NCBI GenBank assembly: GCA_034231615.1
Contig: CM067298.1
Coordinates: 58,184,883-58,248,882, forward strand
Length of the DNA: 64,000 nt
Source of the DNA: Meghimatium bilineatum
Lineage: Eukaryota > Mollusca > Gastropoda > Stylommatophora > Philomycidae
Direction: 5' to 3'
Shown: piece after piece, positions 45,228 to 56,090 of the stretch
Layout of the letters: each line of letters begins with the position of its first letter
Numbering within the stretch: the stretch's first letter is position 1
Position numbers and translations under genes: made by a program
The notes under the pieces: generated by a model
What the model was told of the DNA's origin: nothing
The model's input: only the letters and a program-made list of their open reading frames with translations
The model's database searches: none

Positions 45228-45304
45228 GGTCATTATCTGGATAATATCGTAGCAGAGTTCTTTGCTTTTGGCAAGCCGTTTGTGGTTGATCTACATCTGA
45301 ACAA
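45228..45304 (+). CDS. Exon 3, M12B metalloprotease propeptide-like
   Basis: A 77-bp exon with acceptor ctctaacag|GGT and donor AA|gttagt, in phase with exon 2. It encodes GHYLDNIVAEF then FAFGKPFVVDLHLNK. The pattern FxAFGxxFxxDLxxN is the hallmark of the reprolysin (M12B) propeptide of ADAM and ADAMTS proteases, where it precedes '(L)LxP'. Together with the signal peptide this suggests a secreted ADAMTS-like enzyme. The catalytic HExxHxxGxxH exon was not found in the rest of the window, so the gene name is left open. It ends in phase 2; the next acceptor is not identified. Confidence 0.55.
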
Positions 45305-46102
45305 GTTAGTAACAAAATGTTTTGTGAAGATTTGGTGCATTCTATTCTTTGCTATTTTAATAAATCAGTCATTGTTTAGTAGTAACAACACATGTTAAGT
45401 TGACAACACATTTTACCGCAATTGTAGCTTCCTTGGAGTTTTATTTTAGTTATACAGACTTTGTGCTTGCAGGGACCATATTTGAAAGACCACTGTCTTA
45501 TATTTTTTTTCCACAGCAAATTGTAGCTTTCTTGGAGTTTTATTTTAGTTATACATATTTGTCCCCCCCCCCATTTTATACAGCTAGAGTATGATTGTGT
45601 TTGACATAAGTTGTAATATTGTTATCATTGAGTACCTGTGTGACAGTACCTGTAGTTTATTGTACCTAGTGAGCCATAGGAGCCATTAGCATACATACTT
45701 TGTGATATATATAGGCCTGCTGTGGAAGGTTAATCTCGTTTTGGTCTTCATAGAGTTTTACGTTGTTAATTTTATTAAGCAAATGATAGCTTTCTTGTAT
45801 CAATCATTAGTTCACATCACCAGTAACTTCAATGACTGTAATTCGCTTCATGCTATTTGTAGATCCTCCCAGTTTGTGAGACCACTGTGATAAGAGTAGA
45901 TATAATAGAAATGAGAAATTTAAAGATATTGGACGTTACAATATAGATCTGTTGAACATTGGCAGGTTATATTGCATCATAGATAAGAAATAATAAGAGG
46001 TTCAGAGCATAATATGTGTCATGTTGCGTTCAATCATGGTCACTCTTGAGAGGGTTTCATCCTGTATTGTTACAGTAGCATGAGTGGACTTTTCCTGGCT
46101 GT
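45305..46102. other. No gene; short direct duplication
   Basis: A 35-bp stretch around 'ttggagttttattttagtta' occurs at about 45421 and again at 45520, 99 bp apart. Otherwise AT-rich, presumably intron 3. Confidence 0.45.
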
Positions 46103-46117
46103 AATTGAGCATTAAAA

Positions 46118-46625
46118 CAACATTCAGAAAACTGAAAAATATACTGTGTAATAAGACCTTGTCATTAGAGGTGAGAAAAAGAGTTATGCAGTGCTATATA
46201 ACCCCTATACTAACATATGGGTGCGAGTCTAGGACAATAAACATACTGGAAAGTGGGAAATTAGGGGCAACAGAGATGTGGTTCTACAGAAGAATGTTGA
46301 GAATACCATGGACTGCCAGAAAAACTAATGTAGAGGTGTTGTAAGAGTCAAATGCAAAACGGACCTTAATCAACAATATAAGAAAAAGGCAATCTTCTTG
46401 TTTTGGCCACTTCATGAGACAGGCAGGTTTAGAGAACATAGTCACAACAGGCAAAATTGAAGGCAACAGATACAGAGGGCAACAACGTGAGATAATATTA
46501 GACAGTTTGACAATGCCAACCTGGCACGACAAGGAAACAACAACTTTGATACATAACACTGTGGACAGAGAGCTGTGGAGAGCCATGAAAGCCTACGCCA
46601 GCCGGCATGGCACATGATGATGATG
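46118..46625 (+). mobile_element. RTE-like LINE, 15-bp duplication
   Basis: 5'-truncated copy of the 23107 family. Frame pieces: VMQCYITPILTYGCES, EMWFYRRMLRIPWTARKTN, FMRQAGLENIVTTGKIEGN, ELWRAMKAYASRHGT plus stop in the tail catgatgatgatg. The flanks are a perfect 15-bp duplication aattgagcattaaaa (46103-46117, 46626-46640). The long perfect duplication points to a recent insertion. Confidence 0.93.
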
Positions 46626-47021
46626 AATTGAGCATTAAAAATGGGGGGGGGGGGGAAACCCAATGACCTGGCTGATATAATTTTTTTTAAAATTTGTTTT
46701 CGGGTATTTATAGCATTAAATGTAGGAGCTATACATTTTCATTACAACTGTGGGAAAAGAGATCCTATCTGCAGAAATAGTTGACAATAGTGGGCATTCT
46801 ACACTTTATTTGGACACTGCTGTCATCGAGATTTTCTCCAGTAGGCCTCCAGGCATTATTTAACATTGTCGTTGTGAGTCGGTAAGCTTCGTTTACATTC
46901 TTATTATGGATAACGATTAACTAAAAATTACTAAATATGAAAACTAAATGAATGTTTTGTGGAATGTTACGGCATAAATTTGTTGCATGCTACAATGTAA
47001 TATAGTAGTGCTGGTAATCGC

Positions 47022-47145
47022 ACGAAAGTCAGGTGTATTTTGTCAAAAGGCGCATATATAGCAGACAAGCTGTAAACCATGACACAACATTCTGTTATCT
47101 AGACTAAATTCTGCTACTCTACAGGAGTTTGAGAATGAACGGAGT
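47022..47145 (+). mobile_element. SINE type A, 3' half
   Basis: 'gtcaggtgtattttgtcaaa', 'aagctgtaaaccatgacaca', 'ctctacaggagtttgagaat' then gaacggag. 5'-truncated at the core. Confidence 0.7.
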
Positions 47146-47917
47146 ACTGTTAATGGAATTAGCCATACAACATACTAATATGTGCACGTCAGCACACAGA
47201 CATGTTGAACAGGGAAAATGGAGTGATGTTATTTCTGGATATAGAGACAGACCGAGAAAATAGAGACCGGGACATTGTAAATATCGCTATTGTCTGTAGA
47301 GAATCGGTCAACATTGGCGCCTAGACTTGAACAATGTGAAGGATGTGTTTGATGAGAAAATGGACTTTATTTACTGTAAATGTCACTGTTGCACGTGACC
47401 TTTGATCCACAACTGTTGTTGTTTTAAACACACATACAATAACAGATTGAATGAAAGAAGAAAGGGAGAATGAGTTATCCTCTATATAGGTTATGAAAGT
47501 ACAATCAAATACACTTGAATTTATAAAGCAGGCAAGTTGGCTAATAATGAACAACAGGAACAACCTTACACGTTACCACCTCTCGAAACAGCTGAAACAA
47601 AAATCTTAAATATAACAAATAAGTACATTTAGTAAAATTATTTATTTGATATTAGGTTTTGTTGAATATTCAACACCGGATTAGTAAAAAGATTGTTACC
47701 GAAAGCACCTCTTTACTAGGGATCGATAATATCACTCAGAGCTGTGCCGTATTATGATGCAGAGTGGCGACCGCATCAGGCGGCACCAATCAGAATACAT
47801 TGTCTAGGACACGACATTTCGAAGAAAAACCATTTTAAGGGGAGCGACATTTTGAAGACTTGAATCATACTGAGAAAATCTACCACAGGGTCCTGAAAGC
47901 ACTTCATCTTCTTTTGA
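47146..47917. other. No gene recognised
   Basis: Unique-looking AT-rich sequence without supported features. Confidence 0.4.
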
Positions 47918-48066
47918 GAACCGCAGGAATTGCAAGCGATTAGCTCTTACTTCATATATGCAGTGATGAGGTTTCTCCCAGATTTTTTTTTTAATTCCCA
48001 GGAGACTTCAGCTTTCGGCTTAATGCACTTCTTATTGAAGGAGAATTCTACTCAGATGGGGTATAT
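47918..48066 (+). repeat. Dispersed repeat W, copy 2
   Basis: Partner of 11205-11350 in the same direction. Here it runs straight into the repeat-V region. Confidence 0.65.
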
Positions 48067-48117
48067 GTCACGAGACTTGCTGATAGCTTGCCTGGGTCAC
48101 CCATTGTGATTATTTCC

Positions 48118-48260
48118 TCCGACGAGACGTTTCGCAGCCAGCAAGCTATTTCTCGTGTAGTAATACCATGTCATTACCACCCTTTGTGTCCCTAGGTCCC
48201 AGACCTAATTTCTTCTGTATGAGCCGTATTGGACAACGGCAACAGTCGAATTAGACTCGG
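48118..48260 (+). repeat. Direct repeat V, unit 1
   Basis: About 140 bp repeated at 48459-48597: 'cgacgagacgtttcgcag' vs 'ggacgaggagcttcgcag', 'tttctcgtgt' vs 'aatctcgtgt', and 'ctgtatgagccgtattgg' vs 'ctgtatgagccatgttgg', ending 'cagtcga'+'ttagact'. The region between is relatively GC-rich. Class unknown. Confidence 0.65.
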
Positions 48261-48458
48261 AGTTGATACACCGATGTGGACTAGGTGCTGTTTTGCCAAA
48301 CACGTCGGGGGGAGGGGTCTGGGATTTGACCTGCGCATTTCTTGCGCACTCGCTTCGTCCATATGTGATGGCGTTTACAATACATCGCCAGAGGCTGCCT
48401 TTGTTTTGACTTTACACCATTGTGTTTATCGCCCACAAAAAGTAGGTAGATTGCACCT

Positions 48459-48597
48459 ATCCTGGACGAGGAGCTTCGCAGTCGGCGAACAAATCTCGTG
48501 TTAGAAAGCATCACCCCCCTCTATGCCCATGGGTACTAAACAAAATTATCTCTGTATGAGCCATGTTGGGCAACGGCGACAGTCGAGTTAGACTATG
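48459..48597 (+). repeat. Direct repeat V, unit 2
   Basis: Second unit, about 200 bp after the first. The pair could be a tandem duplication or the ends of a short element; no duplication or terminal TG/CA was identified. Confidence 0.65.
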
Positions 48598-48829
48598 TTT
48601 GTGATGTCCTCGAAGAGAAGGACTTGTTTCCCGTCTATGTTCCCCACCGCGTCCAGAGTCCGAGTCTCAACACTGCTTCGGGCAGAAGTTTTGAACCATC
48701 TGCTCCCAGACATTTGTTCAATGCTTTTCCCATGTGCAATGAGATGTATTCAAAGCTTTTTTCCATACCCAGGAGTGCATGTTTAAATTGGCATATCCAA
48801 TACCTGAGTCATGACTAATACTTTGATTG

Positions 48830-49689
48830 AGGCCACTTGTGGTGTGGCACACACTGTGTTCCGACAGTGCTGCTGGGTGTGTTGGCGTAGAGGTCTCGGA
48901 GATATTGCATAGAACTATTAATTATCAAGTGAACAGAAACAACCACAGCACTCTCGAGGTCATTGGTTCTTAATGGACTTTTTACAAAGGTCTCACCCTC
49001 CACGTTTAGTGCCCAAGTTAACCCCACGCACGCTTGTGCGCGTCCTAGAAAACAAACTTGAGTTAAACAATTGACACCATTGTGCGTCTTGATATGTTTA
49101 TACAATTTCTATATTTTATTTTTACATGAACGTTTCTTCCATTATTTTTAGTAACGGTAAAGCGTAGGCCTGCTTGGTGTAATCATCGTCATTGTACAAT
49201 CTCTTCTTTAAAGTAGATATTGCATTTAACCTGTAGATAAGGAAGGGGTGTGTTTGTAAGTCCCATCCCTTTAGGAAATCAGAACATGTCTTTTAATACT
49301 AGGAATTTAGCCTTAATGGCAGGTTAACACCCCCCCCCCCCCAATCCTTTTTTTCCTAATGAGTTTCCAAAAAAAGGTAACCACAGATTTCACGAAAATG
49401 ACCGAAGTGCTTTTTTTTAGGTAAGCCCCCTCATTGAAGACGTATCTACACGGCCTTGATTACACTCAATAAAATGGTAAAGGCTAACATTATAAACAAC
49501 AATAAAAAGTTAACAGAATATAACTTTTACTTGTAACTATAGAATATAACATGAATATAAATAATCCTGGGACACTACAGATTAAACTGGGCATGTAATG
49601 TAGCGTCGGCCAAAAAAAAAAGGTCAAATTAACTGCAATTATACAAATAATTTGTATTTGGAACAATAGTCATTATTTAGTTAGACATA
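48830..49689. other. No gene recognised
   Basis: Contains a C-run at 49331 and short A/T runs. The minus-strand frame 48815-49105 has no family signature. Confidence 0.4.
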
Positions 49690-49985
49690 ATTAGCTAGTG
49701 TCGCCACCACAACAGACGGTCAGCCTATGGACAGAGCAGACATACTCACTGCTCTTCGTGAGTCCTCACGATCAGAGGATTTTGAGATGAATAAGCATGA
49801 GTCAATATCAAGAATGCAAGATTTGGGAGTGAGGATGGGTGTGGCCCGAAGAGAACCCTTAACAAAGATTTCAAAAAGAATAGTGAACCAACATAGAACC
49901 GGAACCATCAGCCGTTATACCCTGAGAGATTTACTGAAGCGGAGATCGGAGCACCTATGAACGTGTCCTGTGTGCGAAGATGATA
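49690..49985 (+). mobile_element. RNase H-type LINE 3' end, plus strand
   Basis: An open frame reads ASVATTTDGQPMDRADILTA, ESISRMQDLGVRMGVARREP, IVNQHRTGTISRYTLRDLLK and RRSEHL, then stop, then TCPVCEDDN in frame. It aligns with 8929-9290 and 44090-44790. Only the region after RNase H is present. The segment is open across 78 codons (49727-49960). Confidence 0.8.
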
Positions 49986-50529
49986 ATCAACATACCTAAT
50001 ATGCTAATAGTCATTATTTATTTTGCTTTTCCTTTAATATATTTATTGAAATATGATTATATATTGGTTGAGACATGCTTACATATTTATTCAAACATGC
50101 TTATACATTTAACCCAAAAAGCAATCTTCCCTATAAAGCACGATATTCCCAAATCACTTCACCCCCCCCCCTTTCCCCACATGGGACAAAAGTGAAGGTA
50201 GTGTAATCTTTTAAGAGTGTGGCGACGATGAAGTGAAGGATTATGATTGTATGCGACTCTTATATGTTCATAGCAGGATACATTTCGTGACGGTATTGAA
50301 ATTCAGATTACTAACTAGTTTTTTAGGATTTGATATTTGAGTATAATTATAAATTTGAATATATGGATCGTACCTGTGCCTCTCTATTGTGATCATGTTT
50401 CCATATTTTTGTGAGTATTAAATTCCTTCAAAATTACGATTTACCATTATGTAAATCAACCCCTCATACACACCCATCCCCAATCAGTAGTGGACAAAAT
50501 TCCCAAAATTCTTAGCTTATACACAGTAA

Positions 50530-50747
50530 AGTAACCCATAGCATTAGCGATCTCACATTTCAGAGGCTGTGCAAATGAGGGCGGTAGCTATCTCCTCTCC
50601 CTCGCAGTCTTTACTTCCCGGATTAATCCGGTACCCATTTATGGCTGGGTCGACCTGGGAGCCGTTGCTATCTGAAAAACATTTCCGCCTCAACCCAGGA
50701 CCACTCATATGCAAAGCCAGTGCGCTAACCACTGTGCCACCGGCTCC
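50530..50747 (-). mobile_element. tRNA-derived SINE type D, young copy
   Basis: 218 bp on the minus strand. The head has a box A-like tggcacagtggttagcgc (50721-50740 on the complement) and a box B-like gggttgaggc (about 50687-50696). The body is CpG-containing and the 3' end 'gctatgggttactttac' matches 22046-22125. Flanked by perfect 14-bp duplications cttatacacagtaa (50516-50529, 50748-50761). The long perfect duplication indicates recent insertion. Confidence 0.92.
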
Positions 50748-51199
50748 CTTATACACAGTAATATATGATAAATAAAAAATGTTATTGTAATATTTGCATG
50801 CTAGAACCGTTATCATCATTTCACTAGTGACCAGTTGTCATGTGCATATCAATCTCTTGCTTACACATGAAGACTTCACAACAGCAGTGCACCAACACCG
50901 CAGCACTACCCAGAATCGTCAATAATATTTTAGGACAGTATCTTAATTGTAAAGAGTGTGATAGCGAACGAAGGAAGAAGTAAAGAGTGTGAAAACGGAC
51001 ATCTTATATTGTTTGTCCAGACAGTGGTTTCATCACTCACTCTTATCGATTTCTTATATTGTCAACTGTCTTTTAACTGCTTCTCGGCCATTTTTTTTCG
51101 CCCAATGCTACCTTTTTGTGCACATTTTCTTGTTACCCCTGAGACCACAAAACCAGCATGTCAACGTTCTGCAAGACTTATTATTATAGATTTTAATGT

Positions 51200-51357
51200 G
51201 AAATATTGTCCAAATAATGACCTTACTCAGTCCCCATCCCCTCAGGTGGCATCATGCGGCTCCCCCCCCCCTCCCACCTATTTACAGTTTTTTTCTACGT
51301 CTATGTAGGGAGAATATTTCAGTCTCTTTGGGGGGGGGGGGCCTCACATTGAGAACT
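51200..51357. mobile_element. Possible hAT-like right end, C/G runs
   Basis: C-rich then G-rich halves and the ending 'cattgagaactgctg', whose reverse complement cagcagttctcaatg resembles a hAT terminus. No matching left end or 8-bp duplication was confirmed. Confidence 0.3.
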
Positions 51358-52202
51358 GCTGTTTAACGTGCACAATTTTAGCATCCTATATCTCAGCTTT
51401 TATTATTCATCAGGACTACAGCTAGATTCCCTTGTGTATGCCTACCAATAGCAAGCTACAGAGAACAGTTTGTCCTTAGCATAGTCATTGTTATCAGACT
51501 GGGTTAGCCGATGAAACCCGGAACAAATCTTTCATTATTTTACAAGACCCCTGAGACTGCTCTTGTTGATTCCAGTGTTCATCCTGTTTCATGCTAGTCT
51601 GTAGTCTAATCTTTAGCGCTCTGATCTTGAACTCTAACCTTCAGGTAACCCTTTCTTAATCTGTTGTGCCCTGCAGGCTTGTCTGGAGTTGATGTTCTCA
51701 GCGTTAAGTTCATTTCCAATTAGATAAACCCGTGGGCCTCTTGATAAGAGCGATGAGAGGATGATTATCTGGCATAAAAATGTGGATGCTTGCACATAAT
51801 GAGGTAGAGGGGGGTAATAGAGAAGATTACAAAAAAGTGCACAATAAAATATCAATTTCAGATATTATTTTCTAGAATTCATCACAAATTTCTCTCTGTT
51901 GTTGTAATAAGAATACACTCTTTATGTTGAATTGTTTTTTGTTACTGTGCAGTGTTTAATGACCATATATAAAATAAACAACGCTACATGAATTGGCGCT
52001 TGACAGCGCGGAAGTGAACTTAGCAATAAGACCTGAACTTTGAGACATATTCAAATTATTTTATTTGCGATCTGCAAGAATGCCCTTTTGTACTATATTT
52101 CCCGTGCACCTTAATATAGTTCTCCTGACAACTTTTTATAGTGTGTTGGTTTCCCAGAGATTTAATTAAAATATCAGGGCGGAGGGGCGGCTAATTGATG
52201 CA

Positions 52203-52774
52203 GATTATAAATGCAGACCCGAATTCGAGTGCTGAAATGTTATATTGAATCAATTCCTTTTTATAGACGTGAAGCATGGTCTGTAAACACACAAATTCAA
52301 CGTGAACTACAGAGGTGTGGTTTCTGAGAAGAATAATGAAAATACCACGGACAGCTAAGAAAGCTAATGCAAATGTTCTCATTGATGCTGGCGTAAAAAT
52401 ATCAATTATATCAAACATTAGGGGCAGACAGTTAAGATTTCGATGGCATGTGCTGAGAAGAACACAGCTTGAACACTTAATAACACTTGAAAGATCAATT
52501 AGACTTACTATTTCTAATTTTTGTTACGTTTCAAGCAGTTACCTTGTATTGATTGTCATATTGAAAGATCAAGGGGAGAAGAGACAGGGGACGACAAAGA
52601 GAGAAGGTGATCAAGGGGAGAAGAGACAGAGGACGACAAAGAGAGAAGTTGTTAGATGGACTAGTATTGCGACACAGTAGAAGTTCACCAACTGAGCTTA
52701 TTGACAATACAAGAGACAGATAGTCGTGGAGAAACATGATCCCTACGCCATTCGGCATGGCACTTGATTGATTG
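52203..52774 (+). mobile_element. RTE-like LINE, short copy with TGAT tail
   Basis: 5'-truncated copy of the element at 57215-58575. It begins at 'gattataaatgcagacccga', reads RIRVLKCYIES, 'FLRRIMKIPRTAKKANANV', 'HVLRRTQLEHLITLE', and ends 'ttcggcatggcacttgattgattg'. A 65-bp insertion and a duplicated 'aggggagaagagacag' segment lie at about 52495-52640. Flanked by aattgatgca (52193-52202, 52775-52784). Confidence 0.88.
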
Positions 52775-52924
52775 AATTGATGCACTTTATCAGGACCTGT
52801 ATTATTCTCTACTTTACATGAATCAGCCTAGTGTTGTGGTTCGTACTTTGTTCTTATATCCTAAGTTCTAATCACTAGTGAGACAGAGTAACTCTTGGCT
52901 TTAAGCAAGTTAAGTAATTAGTCA

Positions 52925-53150
52925 TATTCAGCAGGTTGTAGTCTTGAGAAAGGAGTGTCCTGTGCCATAATTTACAGTACGGCTGCTATATCAGCGCTGT
53001 TTAGTCTGGCATGTCCAACTTCAACATGTTTTTGGGTCACTTTGGCTGGTGCGGCTCCCTCAAGACTTTCTTAGCTGCCCTTGCGACAGCATAACATTTC
53101 ACATTGCTGCTATTATTTGCTCCCCACTTGGACCTTCAACCCCAGGGCGA
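52925..53150 (-). mobile_element. SINE type A, old, minus strand
   Basis: 'cataatttacagtacggctg', 'ggcatgtccaacttcaacat', 'tttgggtcactttgg' and 'tttgctccccacttgg' keep the type A order on the minus strand. Strongly diverged, ends not preserved. Confidence 0.65.
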
Positions 53151-53988
53151 AAAAGGCAAATGTAGGGGGATGATCACCGAATTTACTGTTTCAATACTGC
53201 TATTGAAATTGTTTCCTGTAGAGCTGCTTGACTCAGTCACTAGCTGGTCAGTATTCAACTCTATAAGAACTTTATGTGACTCAAAATATAGAGACTATGC
53301 TGAAAATGAAAGGGTTGCAGTCTTGCTAAATGTGGAATAATAGAACTCCAGAGGTATTTTCATCTGTATGCTATGAAATAGTTTTCTTTTCCAAGCAGAA
53401 TTTCGCCACTGTTTTGGAAGAGCATAGTAGGACTAAGGCTTCAAATATAGCTCGATTCTTCTAAATCTAATTGCATATTTTATTTTATTTTCTGTATTCA
53501 TAAATCAACAAATAGCAGCAATATTTTTGTGCCCCTTGATTGGTTCTGTGCTTTCTAAAGATATATTTTCCTCGCGGAGGTGTCTTGTCACCTGCTGGGG
53601 AGGATACTGTACATTTTGAGAAAACGTGCTGTAAAGTAATAAATTCTTTCATCTAAATCATGAAGACTGACCACCGTTTTCAATGGTATGATCTCCCTCA
53701 CATGATGTATTGTTTTTTCCTCATTAATTTGTATGTTTGGACACTCAAAGGCCCAGTTTTTATACTCAAACGTTGACAATTTGTCATTTGTATTCTATTC
53801 ATTCCACCTATATTCCCCTCCTTCTATTGAGCAGATCAATAGCACACAACAGTAATCGATTGTTTCGGCGTCTAGCTTTCATAATCCTGATGTAAGCGTG
53901 TGGCAGCGCACGCTTGCCCCTTCTTTGCACATTTCAGCGGGGTTTGTCAGTTTTAGTCCACGCCAATGTTCTAACACGAATCGAGAAA
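53151..53988. other. No gene recognised
   Basis: AT-rich; short frames without signatures. Confidence 0.4.
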
Positions 53989-54123
53989 ATGTCATATAAT
54001 TGGAGTATTGCAGCGCTAGTTTTCTGCTTAGCTGGCTTAACAAATACACGAGTTTGTTTAAAACAGAAGTGTGCCAAATCCGTTCGGCAGACCAGTATGT
54101 TCTGGTACACCAGGCTGATTTAA
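53989..54123 (+). CDS. Candidate small secreted peptide or first exon
   Basis: The ATG at 53989 (context gaaaATGT) encodes MSYNWSIAALVFCLAGLTN, a signal-peptide-like start, followed by TRVCLKQKCAKSVRQT. The frame closes at 54123 after 44 residues. A splice donor-like CCA|gtatgt at 54097 would make this a first exon instead. A longer in-frame start at 53914 lacks the signal-peptide shape. No relative is recognised and chance is possible. Confidence 0.25.
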   Translation: MSYNWSIAALVFCLAGLTNTRVCLKQKCAKSVRQTSMFWYTRLI

Positions 54124-54214
54124 AAGGAACCAGAGCTAAAAGTAATGTAATTACACTAACCAGAGTAACAGTAGTTAAAAGTAATCTAATGACGGAGCTC
54201 CAAGTGGGTTGTTA

Positions 54215-54480
54215 ATAAATTACGTCAACATTTTTTTCTTAAAATTTGGCGACTCTCCCTCCCCAATCCCCGGGTCAATAATTTATTACCCCCCCCCCCC
54301 CCCAACTGTTCAATAAATGTTCTACAAAAAATAGGAAAGGTACGCAAATACTGCATTATTTGCTTGAGATTCTTAGAAAAAAATGCCCCCGTCACTCTCT
54401 CCTTTGTCAACAATGTCATAACTTTTTCAGGCCTTCTCCAAATTGCAGTCGTAATTTGTGGTCGGCCCCAAGAACTAAAA
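54215..54480 (+). repeat. C-rich dispersed repeat, copy 3
   Basis: 'aataaattacgtcaacattt', a C-run at 54288-54303, 'cactctctcctttgtcaaca' and 'cataactttttcagg' correspond to copies at 24540-24700 (reverse) and 240-620. Boundaries uncertain. Confidence 0.5.
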
Positions 54481-54645
54481 ATAAGCGTTTATCCCGTAGC
54501 AGGATAAATGCTTTGCAAAAAAATCGAAAGTATTTACCAGCCGATCCCTAAATGTTTTTCCACCTCTGGTTACATTAGAAGTGTATATCTATCGTACAAA
54601 CGACTGTCTATAGTAGGACCTGTTATCTAGAATTGTAATGTGACC

Positions 54646-54654
<9 letters not shown>

Positions 54655-54686
<32 letters not shown>

Positions 54687-54829
54687 TATGCCTATATAAC
54701 CAAATGAGATCACACAAAGCCAGAGGAAGACCACGGAAAAAGATGGATAGAAAACGCCAGGGACATCCTGAATAGACACGGTCATAGCACAGCCGAGGCC
54801 ACACATCTGGCTTTATAACTCAAGCTCGA
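54655..54829 (+). repeat. Inverted repeat X-arm, left (LINE end)
   Basis: About 170 bp, including TA/CA microsatellite, 'tgcctatataaccaaatgag', 'agccagaggaagaccacgga' and the LINE-like ending WIENARDILNRHGHSTAEAT / HLAL plus stop. Its reverse complement is at 55056-55229 with about 95% identity by eye. Followed by a second unit at 54841-54901. Confidence 0.85.
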
Positions 54830-54840
54830 TATATATATAT

Positions 54841-54901
54841 ATCCGGCTTTAAATTGGCTGACGACTCAGAACATACGCAAAATCGACAAAAGACATTTTG
54901 C
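54841..54901 (+). repeat. Inverted repeat Y-arm, left
   Basis: 'atccggctttaaattggctg' to 'gacaaaagacatttt'. Reverse complement at 55379-55438, nearly identical. In this arm pair Y follows X, and on the right Y' follows X', so the four blocks are X-Y-X'-Y' rather than a simple palindrome. Confidence 0.85.
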
Positions 54902-55055
54902 CCGTGCGTGTGCGAGGCAGTGAGTGATATATCATGATACGGTTTTACAGAAAAAAGGAGGTCGTCAAGAAGCGTTACTAGGATATATATTGTCTATTGT
55001 CTTTCCCCAGGTGGTTTGTGATCCACTCTTGCCGTTAAGCGTAGGGGTGATTGTA

Positions 55056-55229
55056 GCTCGAGCTTGCTTTCTAAAGCCAGATGTGTGGCCTAGGCTGTGC
55101 TATGACCGTGTCTATTCATGATGTCCCTGACGTTTTCTATCCATCTTTTTCCGTGGTCTTCCTCTGGCTTTGTACCCTGATCTCATTTGGTTATATAGGC
55201 ATATGTGTGTGTGTGTGTATATATATATA
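55056..55229 (-). repeat. Inverted repeat X-arm, right (LINE end)
   Basis: Reverse complement of 54655-54829, including the TA/CA microsatellite. One small insertion ('gggta' at about 55170) relative to the left arm. Confidence 0.85.
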
Positions 55230-55335
55230 CTCGCCATTAAAACAACACTCCTAGGCAAAATAGCAGGCCCACCAGAGGCAATAAATGACCGCCTCATGAC
55301 AGTAAAAGTCCCCAATCTAATATATTTATTAGAGA
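55230..55335 (+). mobile_element. LINE endonuclease-domain scrap
   Basis: The plus-strand frame reads LAIKTTLLGKIAGPPEAIND then RLMTVKVPN, matching the mid region of the RTE/BovB-type apurinic endonuclease (GxAIKTxLxxKIxxPPxAIxxRLMTxxxP). The frame stops at 55332. Lies between the X' and Y' blocks. Confidence 0.6.
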
Positions 55336-55378
55336 AAGACAGATGACAGTTGATGATACCATGTATCGTAGGTGATGT

Positions 55379-55438
55379 AAAATGTCTTTTGTCGACTTTG
55401 CGTATGTTCTGAGTCGTCAGCCAATTTAAAGCCGGATA
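55379..55438 (-). repeat. Inverted repeat Y-arm, right
   Basis: Reverse complement of 54841-54901. Confidence 0.85.
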
Positions 55439-55609
55439 CGTCAAGACATGTAGCGCTGTGGAAATCAGCACGTAGGGCTATTCTGAAGAGGAACTTAGTA
55501 TACAAGAGACTCGTACTTTTTCTAGCTATGCTGGTGTTGTGCGTCCATCACAAGTGATGATGGCCAGTTACATCCAATTTTGAAATTCAGATTATTGAAA
55601 TTGAGATAT

Positions 55610-56070
55610 GTCCTTGCCTATGAGTTCGTAGAGTATGTTGTAAATTGCAAGAAATGAAAACACAATTAATAGATAATGCAACGAAAAGTTCGAACCCAGT
55701 AAGTCTTATTAAAGTAACACAGAAATCAACAAACACCTACTCAGAACAATGTATTCATGTTTATACTGATGGGCATGCATTCAGAACCACCATCAAAGCA
55801 GGTTATGGTGTCTATATATAATATCCAGACAACACATATGATGAGCTGTTTGATAGCTGTTGAGGATAGCTGTTTATGAAGCTGAAATAACAGCACTAGA
55901 AGTTGCCTTGCACCACTTGAAGACCATATTCGACGCCTTTCCTTCATACGTCCAAAACATTGTGATTTTCACAGACTCTATGTCCGCTCTTCAAACACTA
56001 GAATGTGATGGATATTGTAAACCTGAGCTAGTTGCAATCCATCACCATGACAACCAGCTTCTTACATCTC
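55610..56070 (+). mobile_element. LINE RNase H fragment, plus strand
   Basis: EQCIHVYTDGHAFRTTIKAG then YGVYI, a stop, a shift, AVYEAEITALEVALHHLKTI and IVIFTDSMSALQTLE. This shows the three acidic RNase H motifs (YTDG, EAE-TAL, FTDS-SAL) in order. The histidine motif is missing. A C-run and A-run end the match at 56070-56090. Confidence 0.8.
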
Positions 56071-56090
56071 CCCCCCCCTTTAAAAAAAAA

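Noticed and set aside
48118-48597. LTR retrotransposon from the direct repeat pair
   Set aside because: No TG...CA ends, primer-binding site, polypurine tract or gag-pol sequence.
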